Source of the DNA: Tritonibacter litoralis
GTDB lineage: Bacteria; Pseudomonadota; Alphaproteobacteria; Rhodobacterales; Rhodobacteraceae
Assembly (NCBI RefSeq): GCF_009496005.1
Contig: NZ_WIBF01000007.1
Span: forward strand, 1 to 64,000
DNA: 64,000 nt
Direction of reading: 5' to 3'
The position numbers and the translations under genes are program-made. Positions 28,459 to 36,639 of the stretch are shown here, piece after piece. Positions within the stretch are counted from its first letter, which is position 1. Every line of letters begins with the position of its first letter. The notes below the pieces were generated by a model that ran no database searches, was not told where the DNA came from, and saw only the letters and a program-made list of their open reading frames with translations.

Positions 28459-28626
28459 ATGTCGCAAGCTGTAAACCTGTCCGAGACCCAAAACGCAAAG
28501 GCCGCGCAAGAGGCGCTGGCTGTTTTGAACGAAGCCTGGAGCTATTATACCCCCGAGGCGTTGCCTGCAAAAGACGAAGCAGAACCCAAGGCGGGTTATG
28601 TGGATTACTACTCCGAAGCTGCGTAA
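28459..28626 (+). CDS. Small acidic hypothetical protein (55 aa)
   Basis: Opens MSQAVNLSETQNAK, continues with an amphipathic helix (AAQEALAVLNEAW), then SYYTPEALPAKDEAE and a tyrosine-rich end (GYVDYYSEAA). Ribosome site AAAGGAAG lies 7 bases before ATG 28459, and the gene stands between a terminator and another small gene with its own promoter space. No signal peptide, membrane segment or known motif. Codon use looks like that of well-expressed neighbours. It is below usual gene-finder size limits. I do not recognise it; a short, soluble, acidic protein is all that can be said. Confidence 0.65.
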   Translation: MSQAVNLSETQNAKAAQEALAVLNEAWSYYTPEALPAKDEAEPKAGYVDYYSEAA

Positions 28627-28694
28627 TCGCTGCGTGTTAAAGCAACGGCGCCCCAGACGTTGAAACGGGGCGCCGCTTTGGGGTATGGGGCCTT

Positions 28695-28892
28695 ATGCCC
28701 GTGATCCTTATTGTCCTTTTGGTGGGTGTGCTTGCCTATTTGCTGTGGAAGCGCAAAACCACCACATTGACCCGCAATTGCCGATGGCGGCGATCCGTGG
28801 CGGCGCAGGACTGGCGCTGTGCATATTGTGGGGCAAAATCTGACGACGCAGAGGCGCCCAAATGGTGTGCCAATCGCGCCAAGCCCAACTGA
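28695..28892 (+). CDS. Small membrane protein with CxxC motif
   Basis: 65 aa. One N-terminal helix (MPVILIVLLVGVLAYLLW), then a cytosolic tail with RNCRWRRS, CAYC and a final WCANR. The CRWRR-x-n-W-RCAYCGA-x-n-C arrangement looks like a small zinc ribbon and I have seen similar short proteins in Rhodobacteraceae, without a function. No strong ribosome site; ATG 28695 begins the helix. It ends 79 bases before the DUF1989 gene. Confidence 0.6.
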   Translation: MPVILIVLLVGVLAYLLWKRKTTTLTRNCRWRRSVAAQDWRCAYCGAKSDDAEAPKWCANRAKPN

Positions 28893-28971
28893 GCGCAAGG
28901 ATCTGCGCGCATACGGGGGCTTGCATTCTCTGATCCTGCCGGATTGTGTGGGGGAAAACAGGGAATGGACA

Positions 28972-29829
28972 ATGACCAAGCAAGAGATAACAGCACCTGC
29001 AGATGCGGCGGCGCGCCGGGCGGTGGCCCCGGTGATTTGTTACCCCAACGAGACCCTGCCTACTGTGGCGATGGATCTGTACCACGCCGCGCGTGAAACG
29101 GCGCAAAAGGTGGATGAGGTTCTGGTGCCGCCGCGTGATGCGCGCAGTTTCACTGTTCCACAGGGGCAGTTCTTTCGCATCACCTCGGTTGAGGGGCCAC
29201 AGGTGGGGGATTTGAACCTGTGGAACGCCAAGGATCTGGGCGAACGGTTTTATTCCGGCAAGACCCGCGCATTACATGGTACTCATCTGACCGCAGGGGA
29301 GCAGATGTGGTCGTCCTTTCCCACATTGCGTCCCATGGCGACGATCACCGCAGATACGCTTGGCTGGTATGGGATCGATGAATTTGGGGGATCGGTCCAT
29401 GATGTGATTGGAACGCGCTGCGATCCCTATACGGGGAAGTTGTTGAAGGGCGTCGATTATCACAACTGCTGCCATTCCAACCTGACGCGGGCATTGGCGG
29501 ATCATCTGGGCGTGTCCCTGGCAGAGGCCGAACCCCATGTGCATGATGTGTTGAATGTGTTCATGTGCACAGGGTTCACCCGCGACACCGGCCAGTATTT
29601 TATGAAGGCGAGCCCGGTGCGCCCTGGAGATTACCTTGAATTCTTTGCTGAAATCGATCTGGTGGGAGCGCTCAGCGCCTGTCCTGGGGGGGATTGTTCA
29701 TCGGAACATACCAGCGATGCTGCGGCCTGCTATCCGTTGTTGGTTGAGGTCTTTGCCCCCGCCGATGGCGCGCTGGGCGATCGGCAGCCGCCTGCCGTCA
29801 ATACATATGACCGCAGTCACGGGCGGTGA
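28972..29829 (+). CDS. DUF1989 (urea carboxylase-associated family) protein
   Basis: 285 aa. The core (FTVPQGQFFRITSVEGPQVGD, split into FTVPQGQFFRI and VEGPQVGDLN) and GTRCDPYTGKLL, HNCCHSNL and NVFMCTGF are hallmarks of DUF1989, also annotated as urea carboxylase-associated or aminomethyltransferase-like. Conserved Cys and His residues could bind a metal. No urea carboxylase or allophanate hydrolase gene is in the window, so the context does not fix the role. ATG 28972 is the start next to AGGGAA; an in-frame extension from 28819 overlaps the upstream small gene. Confidence 0.82.
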   Translation: MTKQEITAPADAAARRAVAPVICYPNETLPTVAMDLYHAARETAQKVDEVLVPPRDARSFTVPQGQFFRITSVEGPQVGDLNLWNAKDLGERFYSGKTRALHGTHLTAGEQMWSSFPTLRPMATITADTLGWYGIDEFGGSVHDVIGTRCDPYTGKLLKGVDYHNCCHSNLTRALADHLGVSLAEAEPHVHDVLNVFMCTGFTRDTGQYFMKASPVRPGDYLEFFAEIDLVGALSACPGGDCSSEHTSDAAACYPLLVEVFAPADGALGDRQPPAVNTYDRSHGR

Positions 29830-30208
29830 TCTCTGGCGGAGGCCCAAAGCAGCCAGAGGGGTGAACGCAGCTGATCTTTGTTGGTCAAGCCAGCGAGGCG
29901 GAACAGGGATTGATCCAGGATCAAACTCCCCGAGAGCGAGCGGCACGAGCACAAAATTGCGCGCGAGCTGAGACAGTTAAAGGCATTCTCTGAATCTCTT
30001 CGTGGCTGATGAACACGTCAGCTGTGATTTTGCGCGGTGGGTCTCGTTGGTCATCTTCTAAAGGTCGGTTGATCGCTCATCAGTAGGGAATTATTTGTCG
30101 CGACACAAAATTACAAAATAAGTACCTATGGGGTTGCAAAATTACTCTCCTGTTTCTATCCCTACTAGGGAAGTCGCGATTCTGCATTGCGGCAATTTAG
30201 TTTGAGGG
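29830..30208. other. Unassigned intergenic stretch upstream of ccr
   Basis: About 380 bases with no supported gene, hairpin terminator or repeat. The last 120 bases are A/T-richer and probably contain the ccr promoter. Confidence 0.5.
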
Positions 30209-30220
30209 AAGGAGGCCATG

Positions 30221-31507
30221 ATGGCTTTGGACAATGAAAATCTGACGCTGGCATATGATGCGCCAGAAAAAGACCTCTATGAGATTGGTGAAATTCCTCC
30301 TATGGGATTTGTGCCGAAACAAATGTACGCTTGGGCGATCCGTCGCGAACGGCAGGGTGAGCCAAACAAGGCCATGCTGCAGGAAGTTGTGGATGTTCCA
30401 GAGCTTGACAGCCATGAGGTGCTGGTTCTGGTGATGGCCGCTGGCGTGAACTACAACGGTGTCTGGGCCGGCCTGGGTGTTCCGATTTCCATGTTCGACG
30501 TGCACAAGCAGCCCTATCATATTGCCGGTTCTGATGCTTCGGGCATTGTTTGGGCCGTTGGCGATAAGGTAAAGCGCTGGAAGGTTGGCGATGAGGTTGT
30601 GATCCACTGCAACCAGGATGACGGGGACGACGAGCACTGCAACGGTGGCGACCCCATGTTCTCGGACAGCCAACGTATTTGGGGCTATGAGACTCCGGAT
30701 GGGTCCTTCTCACAGTTCACACGGGTTCAGGCCCAACAGCTGATGCCGCGTCCCAAGCATCTGACCTGGGAAGAAAGCGCCTGTTACACGCTGACGCTGG
30801 CGACTGCCTATCGGATGCTGTTTGGTCACGAACCACATGATCTGAAACCAGGCCAGAACGTTCTAGTGTGGGGCGCGTCGGGTGGTCTGGGCTCCTATGC
30901 GATCCAGTTGATCAACACCGCAGGTGCCAATGCAATCGGTGTGATCTCGGATGAGAGCAAGCGTGACTTTGTCATGGGGCTGGGTGCCAAAGGAGTGATC
31001 AACCGCAACGACTTTAGCTGCTGGGGCCAGCTGCCGACCGTCAACACGCCTGAGTACAACGATTGGCTGAAAGAGGCGCGTAAATTCGGCAAGGCGATCT
31101 GGGAGATCACTGGCAAAGGCGTCAATGTCGACATGGTGTTTGAACACCCTGGCGAGAAGACGTTCCCTGTGTCGTCTCTGGTCTGCAAAAAAGGCGGCAT
31201 GGTTGTGATCTGTGCCGGGACGTCTGGCTTCAACTGCACATTTGATGTGCGCTACATGTGGATGCATCAGAAACGCCTTCAAGGCAGCCACTTTGCCCAC
31301 CTGAAGCAAGCGGCAGCTGCAAACCTGCTGATGGTTGAACGCCGTCTTGACCCTTGCATGTCCGAGGTGTTCCCCTGGGCTGAACTGCCCGATGCGCATA
31401 TGAAAATGCTGCGCAACGAGCACAAGCCAGGCAATATGTCGGTGCTTGTTCAAGCTCCTAAAACCGGGCTGCGCACCCTAGAGGACGTACTAGACGCTGG
31501 CCGCTGA
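30221..31507 (+). CDS. ccr: Crotonyl-CoA carboxylase/reductase
   Basis: 428 aa MDR-family enzyme that reductively carboxylates crotonyl-CoA to ethylmalonyl-CoA with NADPH and CO2, the key step of the ethylmalonyl-CoA pathway for growth on C2 compounds. Seen: the long family-specific N-terminus (YDAPEKDLYEIGEIPPMG), GVNYNGVWAGLG, the nucleotide site VWGASGGLGSYAIQL, and the C-terminal QKRLQGSHFAHLKQA. ATG 30221 (MALDNENL) is preferred to 30218 because AAGGAGG (30209-30215) is then 5 bases away. Own terminator downstream, then luxR. Confidence 0.96.
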   Translation: MALDNENLTLAYDAPEKDLYEIGEIPPMGFVPKQMYAWAIRRERQGEPNKAMLQEVVDVPELDSHEVLVLVMAAGVNYNGVWAGLGVPISMFDVHKQPYHIAGSDASGIVWAVGDKVKRWKVGDEVVIHCNQDDGDDEHCNGGDPMFSDSQRIWGYETPDGSFSQFTRVQAQQLMPRPKHLTWEESACYTLTLATAYRMLFGHEPHDLKPGQNVLVWGASGGLGSYAIQLINTAGANAIGVISDESKRDFVMGLGAKGVINRNDFSCWGQLPTVNTPEYNDWLKEARKFGKAIWEITGKGVNVDMVFEHPGEKTFPVSSLVCKKGGMVVICAGTSGFNCTFDVRYMWMHQKRLQGSHFAHLKQAAAANLLMVERRLDPCMSEVFPWAELPDAHMKMLRNEHKPGNMSVLVQAPKTGLRTLEDVLDAGR

Positions 31508-31534
31508 GGCGAGCCTCAATCCAGGGAAAAATTG

Positions 31535-31579
31535 GCCTCGCCTCATCAGGAGTTTCTCCGGTGTGGCGGGGCTTTTTTT
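31535..31579 (+). terminator. Rho-independent terminator of ccr
   Basis: GCCTCGCC pairs with GGCGGGGC (one G-U) and is followed by TTTTTTT. An alternative stem GAGGCGAG/CTCGCCTC overlaps it. Confidence 0.8.
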
Positions 31580-31721
31580 GTTTTTGAGCGGACTTACCTC
31601 GCAGCGGAGCGGATTACCGCATTGTCGCTTGTGCAGTTGAATGGCTAGGGATTTTGCGCGGTTGCTATAGCACGTGGTGGACGGCTTGCGGTGGTGAAAG
31701 CTGACTTTGAAGGCTTTCAGA

Positions 31722-31750
31722 AACGTGAATGTAACGTATCAACGTGAATG
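31722..31750. repeat. Direct repeat upstream of luxR
   Basis: AACGTGAATG occurs at 31722-31731 and again at 31741-31750. It lies about 150 bases before luxR in an A/T-rich 320-base gap and may be a regulator site. Nothing else is recognised in 31580-31902. Confidence 0.35.
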
Positions 31751-31902
31751 AAAGTGTTCACATACAGAACACTGTGCTACAAAATAAGAACAAATTTAGC
31801 GGCTCAGAGATCTTTTCCTTGACCAAAAATATATTAGAGCGGAAACGTGTTAATCGTTAACATATGATAAAAATCGAACTAGGGTGACCGAGGAATGTTG
31901 CC

Positions 31903-32658
31903 TTGATTTCGAGATTAATGGAATTGAATCAGTATATTATGGAGAAAATACAAGACTTGGATCAGATCCTTGATCTGTTGGCAGCGACACGTACTTTGCC
32001 GAGCTTGCAGCAGATTGTGGAAAAACTGACCGAGTACCTCCAAGTCGATCACGCCGTATACCATTGGGTCGACAGTTTGGGCGATCATTACCATTTTGGA
32101 ACCTATCCCAGCGACTGGGTCGAGCGTTATCAAAGCGAAGAATATGTGCGTATCGACCCAGTTGTTACTGGCTGCTATCAAAGCTTTCATCCGGTGGATT
32201 GGCGGCGATTGGATTGGTCCCCGCGCAAGGTACGCTTGTTTCTGCGTGATGCGTTGGCACATGGAATAGGGAACCAAGGCTATTCGATACCGATCCGCGG
32301 ACCAAGTGGCCAGTTTGCGGTATTTACCATCAGTCACAACTGTGACGATTCGGATTGGGACGCGCTGATCTCGAACTACAACCGAGAGCTTCTTCTTCTT
32401 GCTCATTTCTTCAACCGCAAAGCACTGGAATTTGAGCCAGGGCGTCTCGACACACAAGAAATCAGCCTATCGCCACGCGAAATTGATGCACTAACTTTGT
32501 TAGGACAGGGTCAAAGCAGGGCACAGGTGGCGCAGGCTTTGTCCATATCTGAACATACGTTACGGGTATACATAGAAAGCGCGCGATACAAATTGGGTGC
32601 GGCCAACACAACTCATGCGATTGCACGTGCCACGAGTTATGGTTTGATCGTCATATAA
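31903..32658 (+). CDS. luxR: LuxR-family quorum-sensing regulator
   Basis: 251 aa. N-terminal autoinducer-binding domain keeps the ligand-pocket residues of the family: Trp72, Tyr76, Asp85, Pro86 and Trp100, with a conserved glycine near 122. C-terminal HTH (about 188-250) opens LSPREIDALTLLGQGQS. It should bind the acyl-homoserine lactone made by the LuxI protein encoded 91 bases downstream. Start is uncertain: TTG 31903 has GAGGA 8 bases upstream, ATG 31918 has no good ribosome site. Base composition is more A/T-rich than neighbouring genes, hinting at a distinct history. Confidence 0.92.
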   Translation: MISRLMELNQYIMEKIQDLDQILDLLAATRTLPSLQQIVEKLTEYLQVDHAVYHWVDSLGDHYHFGTYPSDWVERYQSEEYVRIDPVVTGCYQSFHPVDWRRLDWSPRKVRLFLRDALAHGIGNQGYSIPIRGPSGQFAVFTISHNCDDSDWDALISNYNRELLLLAHFFNRKALEFEPGRLDTQEISLSPREIDALTLLGQGQSRAQVAQALSISEHTLRVYIESARYKLGAANTTHAIARATSYGLIVI

Positions 32659-32749
32659 CGCCTGGATGACTGTCGTTTAATATTAGTGCTTTGGCCCACC
32701 CTTTGGGTCGTGCCTAACTGTCCTCGTTTCAAGCAAAAGGGGACAAATT

Positions 32750-33403
32750 ATGCTTCGTTACATCTATCGCCATGACCTTCACCTGTTTCCGAAACTGCGT
32801 CGCTCGATGCATCTGGACCGTGCCGACCAGTTTCACACCCGGCTTGGCTGGGAGGTCCAAGTGGATGAGACAGGGGAAGAGCATGATCAATATGACCAAC
32901 TCGACCCGCTTTATGTTATCTGGGAGAAGCCTGATGGCAGCCATGGTGGTTCGATGCGGTTTTTGCCAACCACAGGGCCAGTTATGGTGAATGACTTCTT
33001 CCTGGACTTGAACAACGGGGTGCCCTTGCAAAGCCCGTTGATCTGGGAAAGCACACGGTTTTGCCTGTCGCGTGATGCTTCGGGCAATGTGGCCGGTGCG
33101 TTGACCCTGGCCGGGATCGAGATCATGCGCAATTTTGGCATCCAGCATTTCGCCGGTGTCTTTGACCGGCGGATGGTACGTATCTATCGCAGTCTTGGGT
33201 TCAGCCCCGAGGTTGTTGGCCGCCGTGGAGAAGGGCGCGATCAGATCTGCCTGGGACTTTGGGAGTTTTCACCCGAAGTGTATGAACGGGTGGCAGAGCG
33301 GGCGGGCATTGCACCGCACACCTCGCAGGCTTGGTTTGATCATTCTTTTGGGGCCATTTCAAATGCGGCTGTGATGCCAGCAGCGCATATCGCTGCAGAA
33401 TAA
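32750..33403 (+). CDS. luxI: Acyl-homoserine-lactone synthase
   Basis: 217 aa LuxI family, makes AHL from SAM and acyl-ACP or acyl-CoA. Conserved points: the N-terminal RADQFHTRLGWEV, the acidic DQYDQLDP, the GGSMRFLPTTGP strand, and WESTRFCL. ATG 32750 follows AAGGGGAC. The 91-base gap to luxR holds no convincing lux box. The C-terminal extension after about residue 190 (HTSQAWFDHSF) is beyond the usual core. The AHL chain type cannot be read from sequence. Confidence 0.94.
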   Translation: MLRYIYRHDLHLFPKLRRSMHLDRADQFHTRLGWEVQVDETGEEHDQYDQLDPLYVIWEKPDGSHGGSMRFLPTTGPVMVNDFFLDLNNGVPLQSPLIWESTRFCLSRDASGNVAGALTLAGIEIMRNFGIQHFAGVFDRRMVRIYRSLGFSPEVVGRRGEGRDQICLGLWEFSPEVYERVAERAGIAPHTSQAWFDHSFGAISNAAVMPAAHIAAE

Positions 33404-33473
33404 TGCACAGGTGAAGGACGGGGGCGGCGCGTCGTGTCTGGCGCTGCCGGCCCCATCCCTGTAGGGTCGCGCC

Positions 33474-35006
33474 ATGACAGCGATCCCCGTACAATTCTCC
33501 GAAGATCAGGCCTCGGCCTTTGACAGTGTAACCGAGCTTTTGCGTGGCGCGGGCGTCGACCTTGATGATGGCCTGTTGCAACCGCCCAAAGGGGAAAGCG
33601 GCGTGATGGCTGTGATCGGCAAAGCGGGGTCGGGCAAAACGCTGTTGCTGGCCGAACTGTATAAAGCCTTGGAAAATGCAGGGGTTGATGTGGTTTCGGG
33701 CGATTATGAGAACCGCAAGAAAGGCGACCGGCGGACCCTGGCGATTTTGGCCCCCACAAACAAAGCCGCAAGTGTTCTGCGTCTGCGCGGCGTACCTGCC
33801 ACCACGATCCACCGTATTCTCTACACCCCGGTCTATGATCCCGAATACGAAAAGATCGCGGAATGGCTTGCCGATCAGGGCGATGAGCCTGACATTGAAG
33901 GTCTGACCGAAGAAGCGCTGGCGCGTGCCAAAGGTTTTTATGAGAAGAACAAATCCATCCCCGGTGCGCTGGCAGCGGCCGGGTTGCGGGGCTCTGATTT
34001 TATCACCGGCTGGAAACGGCGGGAGGAGCCATTGGACATCGGCTTTGTCGACGAGGCCTCGATGCTGGATGACCGCCAATTTGATGACCTAAAAGAGATC
34101 TTCCCCAATCTGGTGCTGTTTGGCGACCCGGCCCAGTTGGCACCGGTGAACCAATCGGGTTCGATGGTGTTTGACGGGCTGGAGGAGGATCGCCGTTTGA
34201 TCCTGAACCGGATCCACCGGCAAGAGGCCGGGAACCCTATTCTGGATCTGGCGCATGCGCTGGCGGACCCGCAGCTGGGGTTTGAGGACTTTGAGCGCAT
34301 GGTCGAAGAGACGGCCCGCCGGGACGACCGTGTGGTCTGGGGGCAGCGGGTTGAGGTTGATCTGATGGCGCGCTCGCCGGTTCTGGTGTGGCGCAACAAC
34401 ACGCGCATACGGCTGATCAATGCCTTTCGGGCCGTCTATGGCGCGCCCGAGGATGAGCTTTTGCCGGGCGAGCCGCTGATCTGCGACGGGATTGAGCTGC
34501 CGATGAAACATCGCAAGAAACGATTGGATCTTGAGGCACGCGGGCTGATCAAAGGGGCGCAGGTGGTGTATCTGGGCCCCGGCCGCAAGCCCGGGTTTTC
34601 GCGACTGCATGTGATGGGCGCCGAAGATCCGCAGGTGTCGGCGGCCTCGATTGTAAAGATCGAAAAGCCTGAGGAAGAAGAACCCTTTATCCCGTTTGCC
34701 GCGCGGATGGGGGCGACGTTTCTGCATGGGGCAGCGGTCACGATCCACAAGGCGCAAGGGTCACAATGGGACACAGCGCAGGTGTTTGCGCCGGATATCT
34801 ATGCGGCCGCGCGAATGGGCCGGGTTGAGGCCGGGCAGCCCTTGTGGAAACGGTTGGCCTATGTGGCGATCACCCGCGCTCAGGAGCGGTTGATCTGGGT
34901 GGTGCGCAATCGGTTGGCCAAACCCAGCGGGACCTTGCGGGTGGATGATTTGAAGACTGCGCCCGTGGCACTGCAGTTGGAAACACAGCTGGAGGGAGAG
35001 ATATGA
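33474..35006 (+). CDS. RecD-like ATP-dependent DNA helicase
   Basis: 510 aa superfamily 1 helicase. Walker A GKAGSGKT at 49-56; motif Ia-like APTNKAASVLRLRG; Walker B GFVDEASML; GDPAQLAPV (motif III); and near the C-terminus THIxKAQGSQWD-type motif V (AVTIHKAQGSQWD) with VAITRAQERL (motif VI). A large middle region with a Lys/Glu-rich insertion precedes motif V. It stands alone without recB/recC partners, so a stand-alone RecD-like or plasmid-type repair helicase is likely. It overlaps the next gene by ATGA. Confidence 0.85.
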   Translation: MTAIPVQFSEDQASAFDSVTELLRGAGVDLDDGLLQPPKGESGVMAVIGKAGSGKTLLLAELYKALENAGVDVVSGDYENRKKGDRRTLAILAPTNKAASVLRLRGVPATTIHRILYTPVYDPEYEKIAEWLADQGDEPDIEGLTEEALARAKGFYEKNKSIPGALAAAGLRGSDFITGWKRREEPLDIGFVDEASMLDDRQFDDLKEIFPNLVLFGDPAQLAPVNQSGSMVFDGLEEDRRLILNRIHRQEAGNPILDLAHALADPQLGFEDFERMVEETARRDDRVVWGQRVEVDLMARSPVLVWRNNTRIRLINAFRAVYGAPEDELLPGEPLICDGIELPMKHRKKRLDLEARGLIKGAQVVYLGPGRKPGFSRLHVMGAEDPQVSAASIVKIEKPEEEEPFIPFAARMGATFLHGAAVTIHKAQGSQWDTAQVFAPDIYAAARMGRVEAGQPLWKRLAYVAITRAQERLIWVVRNRLAKPSGTLRVDDLKTAPVALQLETQLEGEI

Positions 35007-35740
35007 GCAAGTCGATCCTAATCACCGGTGCCAGTTCAGGGATCGGGCGGGCAACGGCAGAGCTGTTCCTTGGGTCCGGCTGGACGGTGGGTCTGTTGGC
35101 ACGGCGGGCGGACCGTCTGGAGGAGGTCGCAAACGGTCATCGCCGTGCCATTGTGTTGGCAGCAGATGTCACCAAGCCCCTTGAGGTCGAAACGGCGGTG
35201 GCAGAATTTGCCACACAGGCGGGACGCTTGGATGTGGTGTTCAACAACGCCGGGATCTTCACCGCTTCGGGGTTGATTGATGAGATCCCGCTGGAGGATT
35301 GGTATGCCTCGCTCAATGTCAATCTCTCTGGCATGTTCCTAACCGCGCGTGCGGCTTTTGCTCAGATGCGGAACCAAGCGCCAATCGGCGGTCGGATCAT
35401 CAACAATGGCTCGATCGCAGCGCATGTGCCACGGCCGCAATCTACACCTTATGCGACGACCAAGGCCGCGATCACCGGGCTGACCAAGTCGCTGTCACTG
35501 GATGGCCGCGCATATAATATTGCTTGTGGTCAGATCGACATCGGTAATGCGCGTACCCCGATGGTGGAGGATCTGATCGCGCGCGCCGCAGATGCGGATC
35601 CAAATGCGCCGGTGATGGAAAGCTTTGCGGTTGAAGACGCAGCCAGATCTGTTCTTCATATGGCAGAGCTGCCCCTGGAGGCCAACGTACAGTTTATGAC
35701 GGTTATGGCGACCAAAATGCCCTATATCGGGCGGGGGTGA
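35003..35740 (+). CDS. SDR-family oxidoreductase
   Basis: 245 aa classical short-chain dehydrogenase. Cofactor motif TGASSGIG at 8-15, NNAG in the middle, catalytic Ser in NNGSIAAH and the YxxxK pair in YATTK. The absence of an acidic residue at the second strand end and the ARRADR stretch favour NADP(H). Substrate unknown. Coupled by a four-base overlap to the helicase gene, an odd functional pair. Confidence 0.88.
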   Translation: MSKSILITGASSGIGRATAELFLGSGWTVGLLARRADRLEEVANGHRRAIVLAADVTKPLEVETAVAEFATQAGRLDVVFNNAGIFTASGLIDEIPLEDWYASLNVNLSGMFLTARAAFAQMRNQAPIGGRIINNGSIAAHVPRPQSTPYATTKAAITGLTKSLSLDGRAYNIACGQIDIGNARTPMVEDLIARAADADPNAPVMESFAVEDAARSVLHMAELPLEANVQFMTVMATKMPYIGRG

Positions 35741-35757
35741 ACACCGGCGACGGCGTT

Positions 35758-35840
35758 CTCCCGCCACCCCCTTTGAGGCCGCAAGCGGCCACAGGGGCTG
35801 TTGGGCCAGGCCTCTGGCCCGCGATGCGGACCAGAGGCGG
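35758..35840. repeat. Dispersed intergenic repeat, copy C (left arm only)
   Basis: CTCCCGC at 35758-35764, TTGGGCCAGG at 35801-35810, then a hairpin GCCTCTGG/CCAGAGGC. The right-hand TGGCCCAA and GCGGGAG arms of copies A and B are absent. It lies between convergent SDR and TIGR02186 genes. Confidence 0.65.
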
Positions 35841-35852
35841 TTTGCGTCCAGA

Positions 35853-36638
35853 TCACCCGTAGCGCAGAAGACGGAAAATTGCAGAGGCACCCCAACCTGC
35901 GACCATGGCGATCGCCAATGCGAGCAGCCCGTAGATCACCGGTTGTTCGCGCGATAGGGTGAACAAGAACCGTTCCAAACCAACTTTGCGGACATCGATG
36001 CTGCTGCTGTGGTCGGCAATGACCTGCCCGTCGCGGGTCAGGAGAATACGCGCCTGGTATTCCCCTTCGGTGAGGTCAGGGGGCATCTGAATACGTGTGC
36101 GAAACAGGGTCTGCTGGTCGACTTGGACGGTGTCTTCCAACAGGATGTATTTCTCTTGGTTCTCGCGGATGCGGACCAGAGCGGCCACGTAATCCTCAGC
36201 CTCGGCATGAGCAACCTTTGCACCAATCGAGAGAATGGCGCGCTCAATCGATACGCGGTAGCGGCGGTCGTTGGACTGGCTCAACATCTCTTCAAACGGG
36301 GCGCTGGTGGCGACGGCGTAAAAGATCGGTGCCTTGTCTACGGTGACTGAATCCACATTGGTCCAGATGCCAAAGAGTTTCCCCTTGCGTCGAACAACGG
36401 TTGGGAGAGAGGGGCCGGACAGGGTGACAAGCACATGCAGGGGGGCGCTGGTTGGAATAGGCCCTTCGCGTTTCACAGCGCCGAAAATCAAAATCTCGGA
36501 CCCATCAAAATCCGTGGTGATTTCTACCCGGTTTTGGCTGAGCCCAAGAACAACCTCTTCTTTGTCGGTGGTTTGCGCGGTTGCCATGCCGGAAAGCGCC
36601 AGGAAACCAAAGGCAAGGATCGTCAGAAACAGGCGCAT
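35853..36638 (-). CDS. TIGR02186 family membrane-anchored protein
   Basis: 261 aa. Signal peptide (cleavage near ATA-QTT, residue 21), a periplasmic body and one C-terminal helix (about 232-254). The first mature residues (EEVVLGLSQNRVEITTDFDG) mark this family. It starts one base after the tauE stop on the same strand; the TauE-TIGR02186 pair is common in alphaproteobacteria, and the protein probably works with that exporter. Mechanism unknown. Confidence 0.87.
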   Translation of the reverse strand: MRLFLTILAFGFLALSGMATAQTTDKEEVVLGLSQNRVEITTDFDGSEILIFGAVKREGPIPTSAPLHVLVTLSGPSLPTVVRRKGKLFGIWTNVDSVTVDKAPIFYAVATSAPFEEMLSQSNDRRYRVSIERAILSIGAKVAHAEAEDYVAALVRIRENQEKYILLEDTVQVDQQTLFRTRIQMPPDLTEGEYQARILLTRDGQVIADHSSSIDVRKVGLERFLFTLSREQPVIYGLLALAIAMVAGWGASAIFRLLRYG

Positions 36639-36639
36639 C

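Noticed and set aside
29830-30208. Possible transposase remnant
   Set aside because: Short Arg/Glu-rich frames only; no inverted repeats or recognisable motif.
32659-32749. lux box before luxI
   Set aside because: No 18-20 base dyad of the usual type could be found in the gap.
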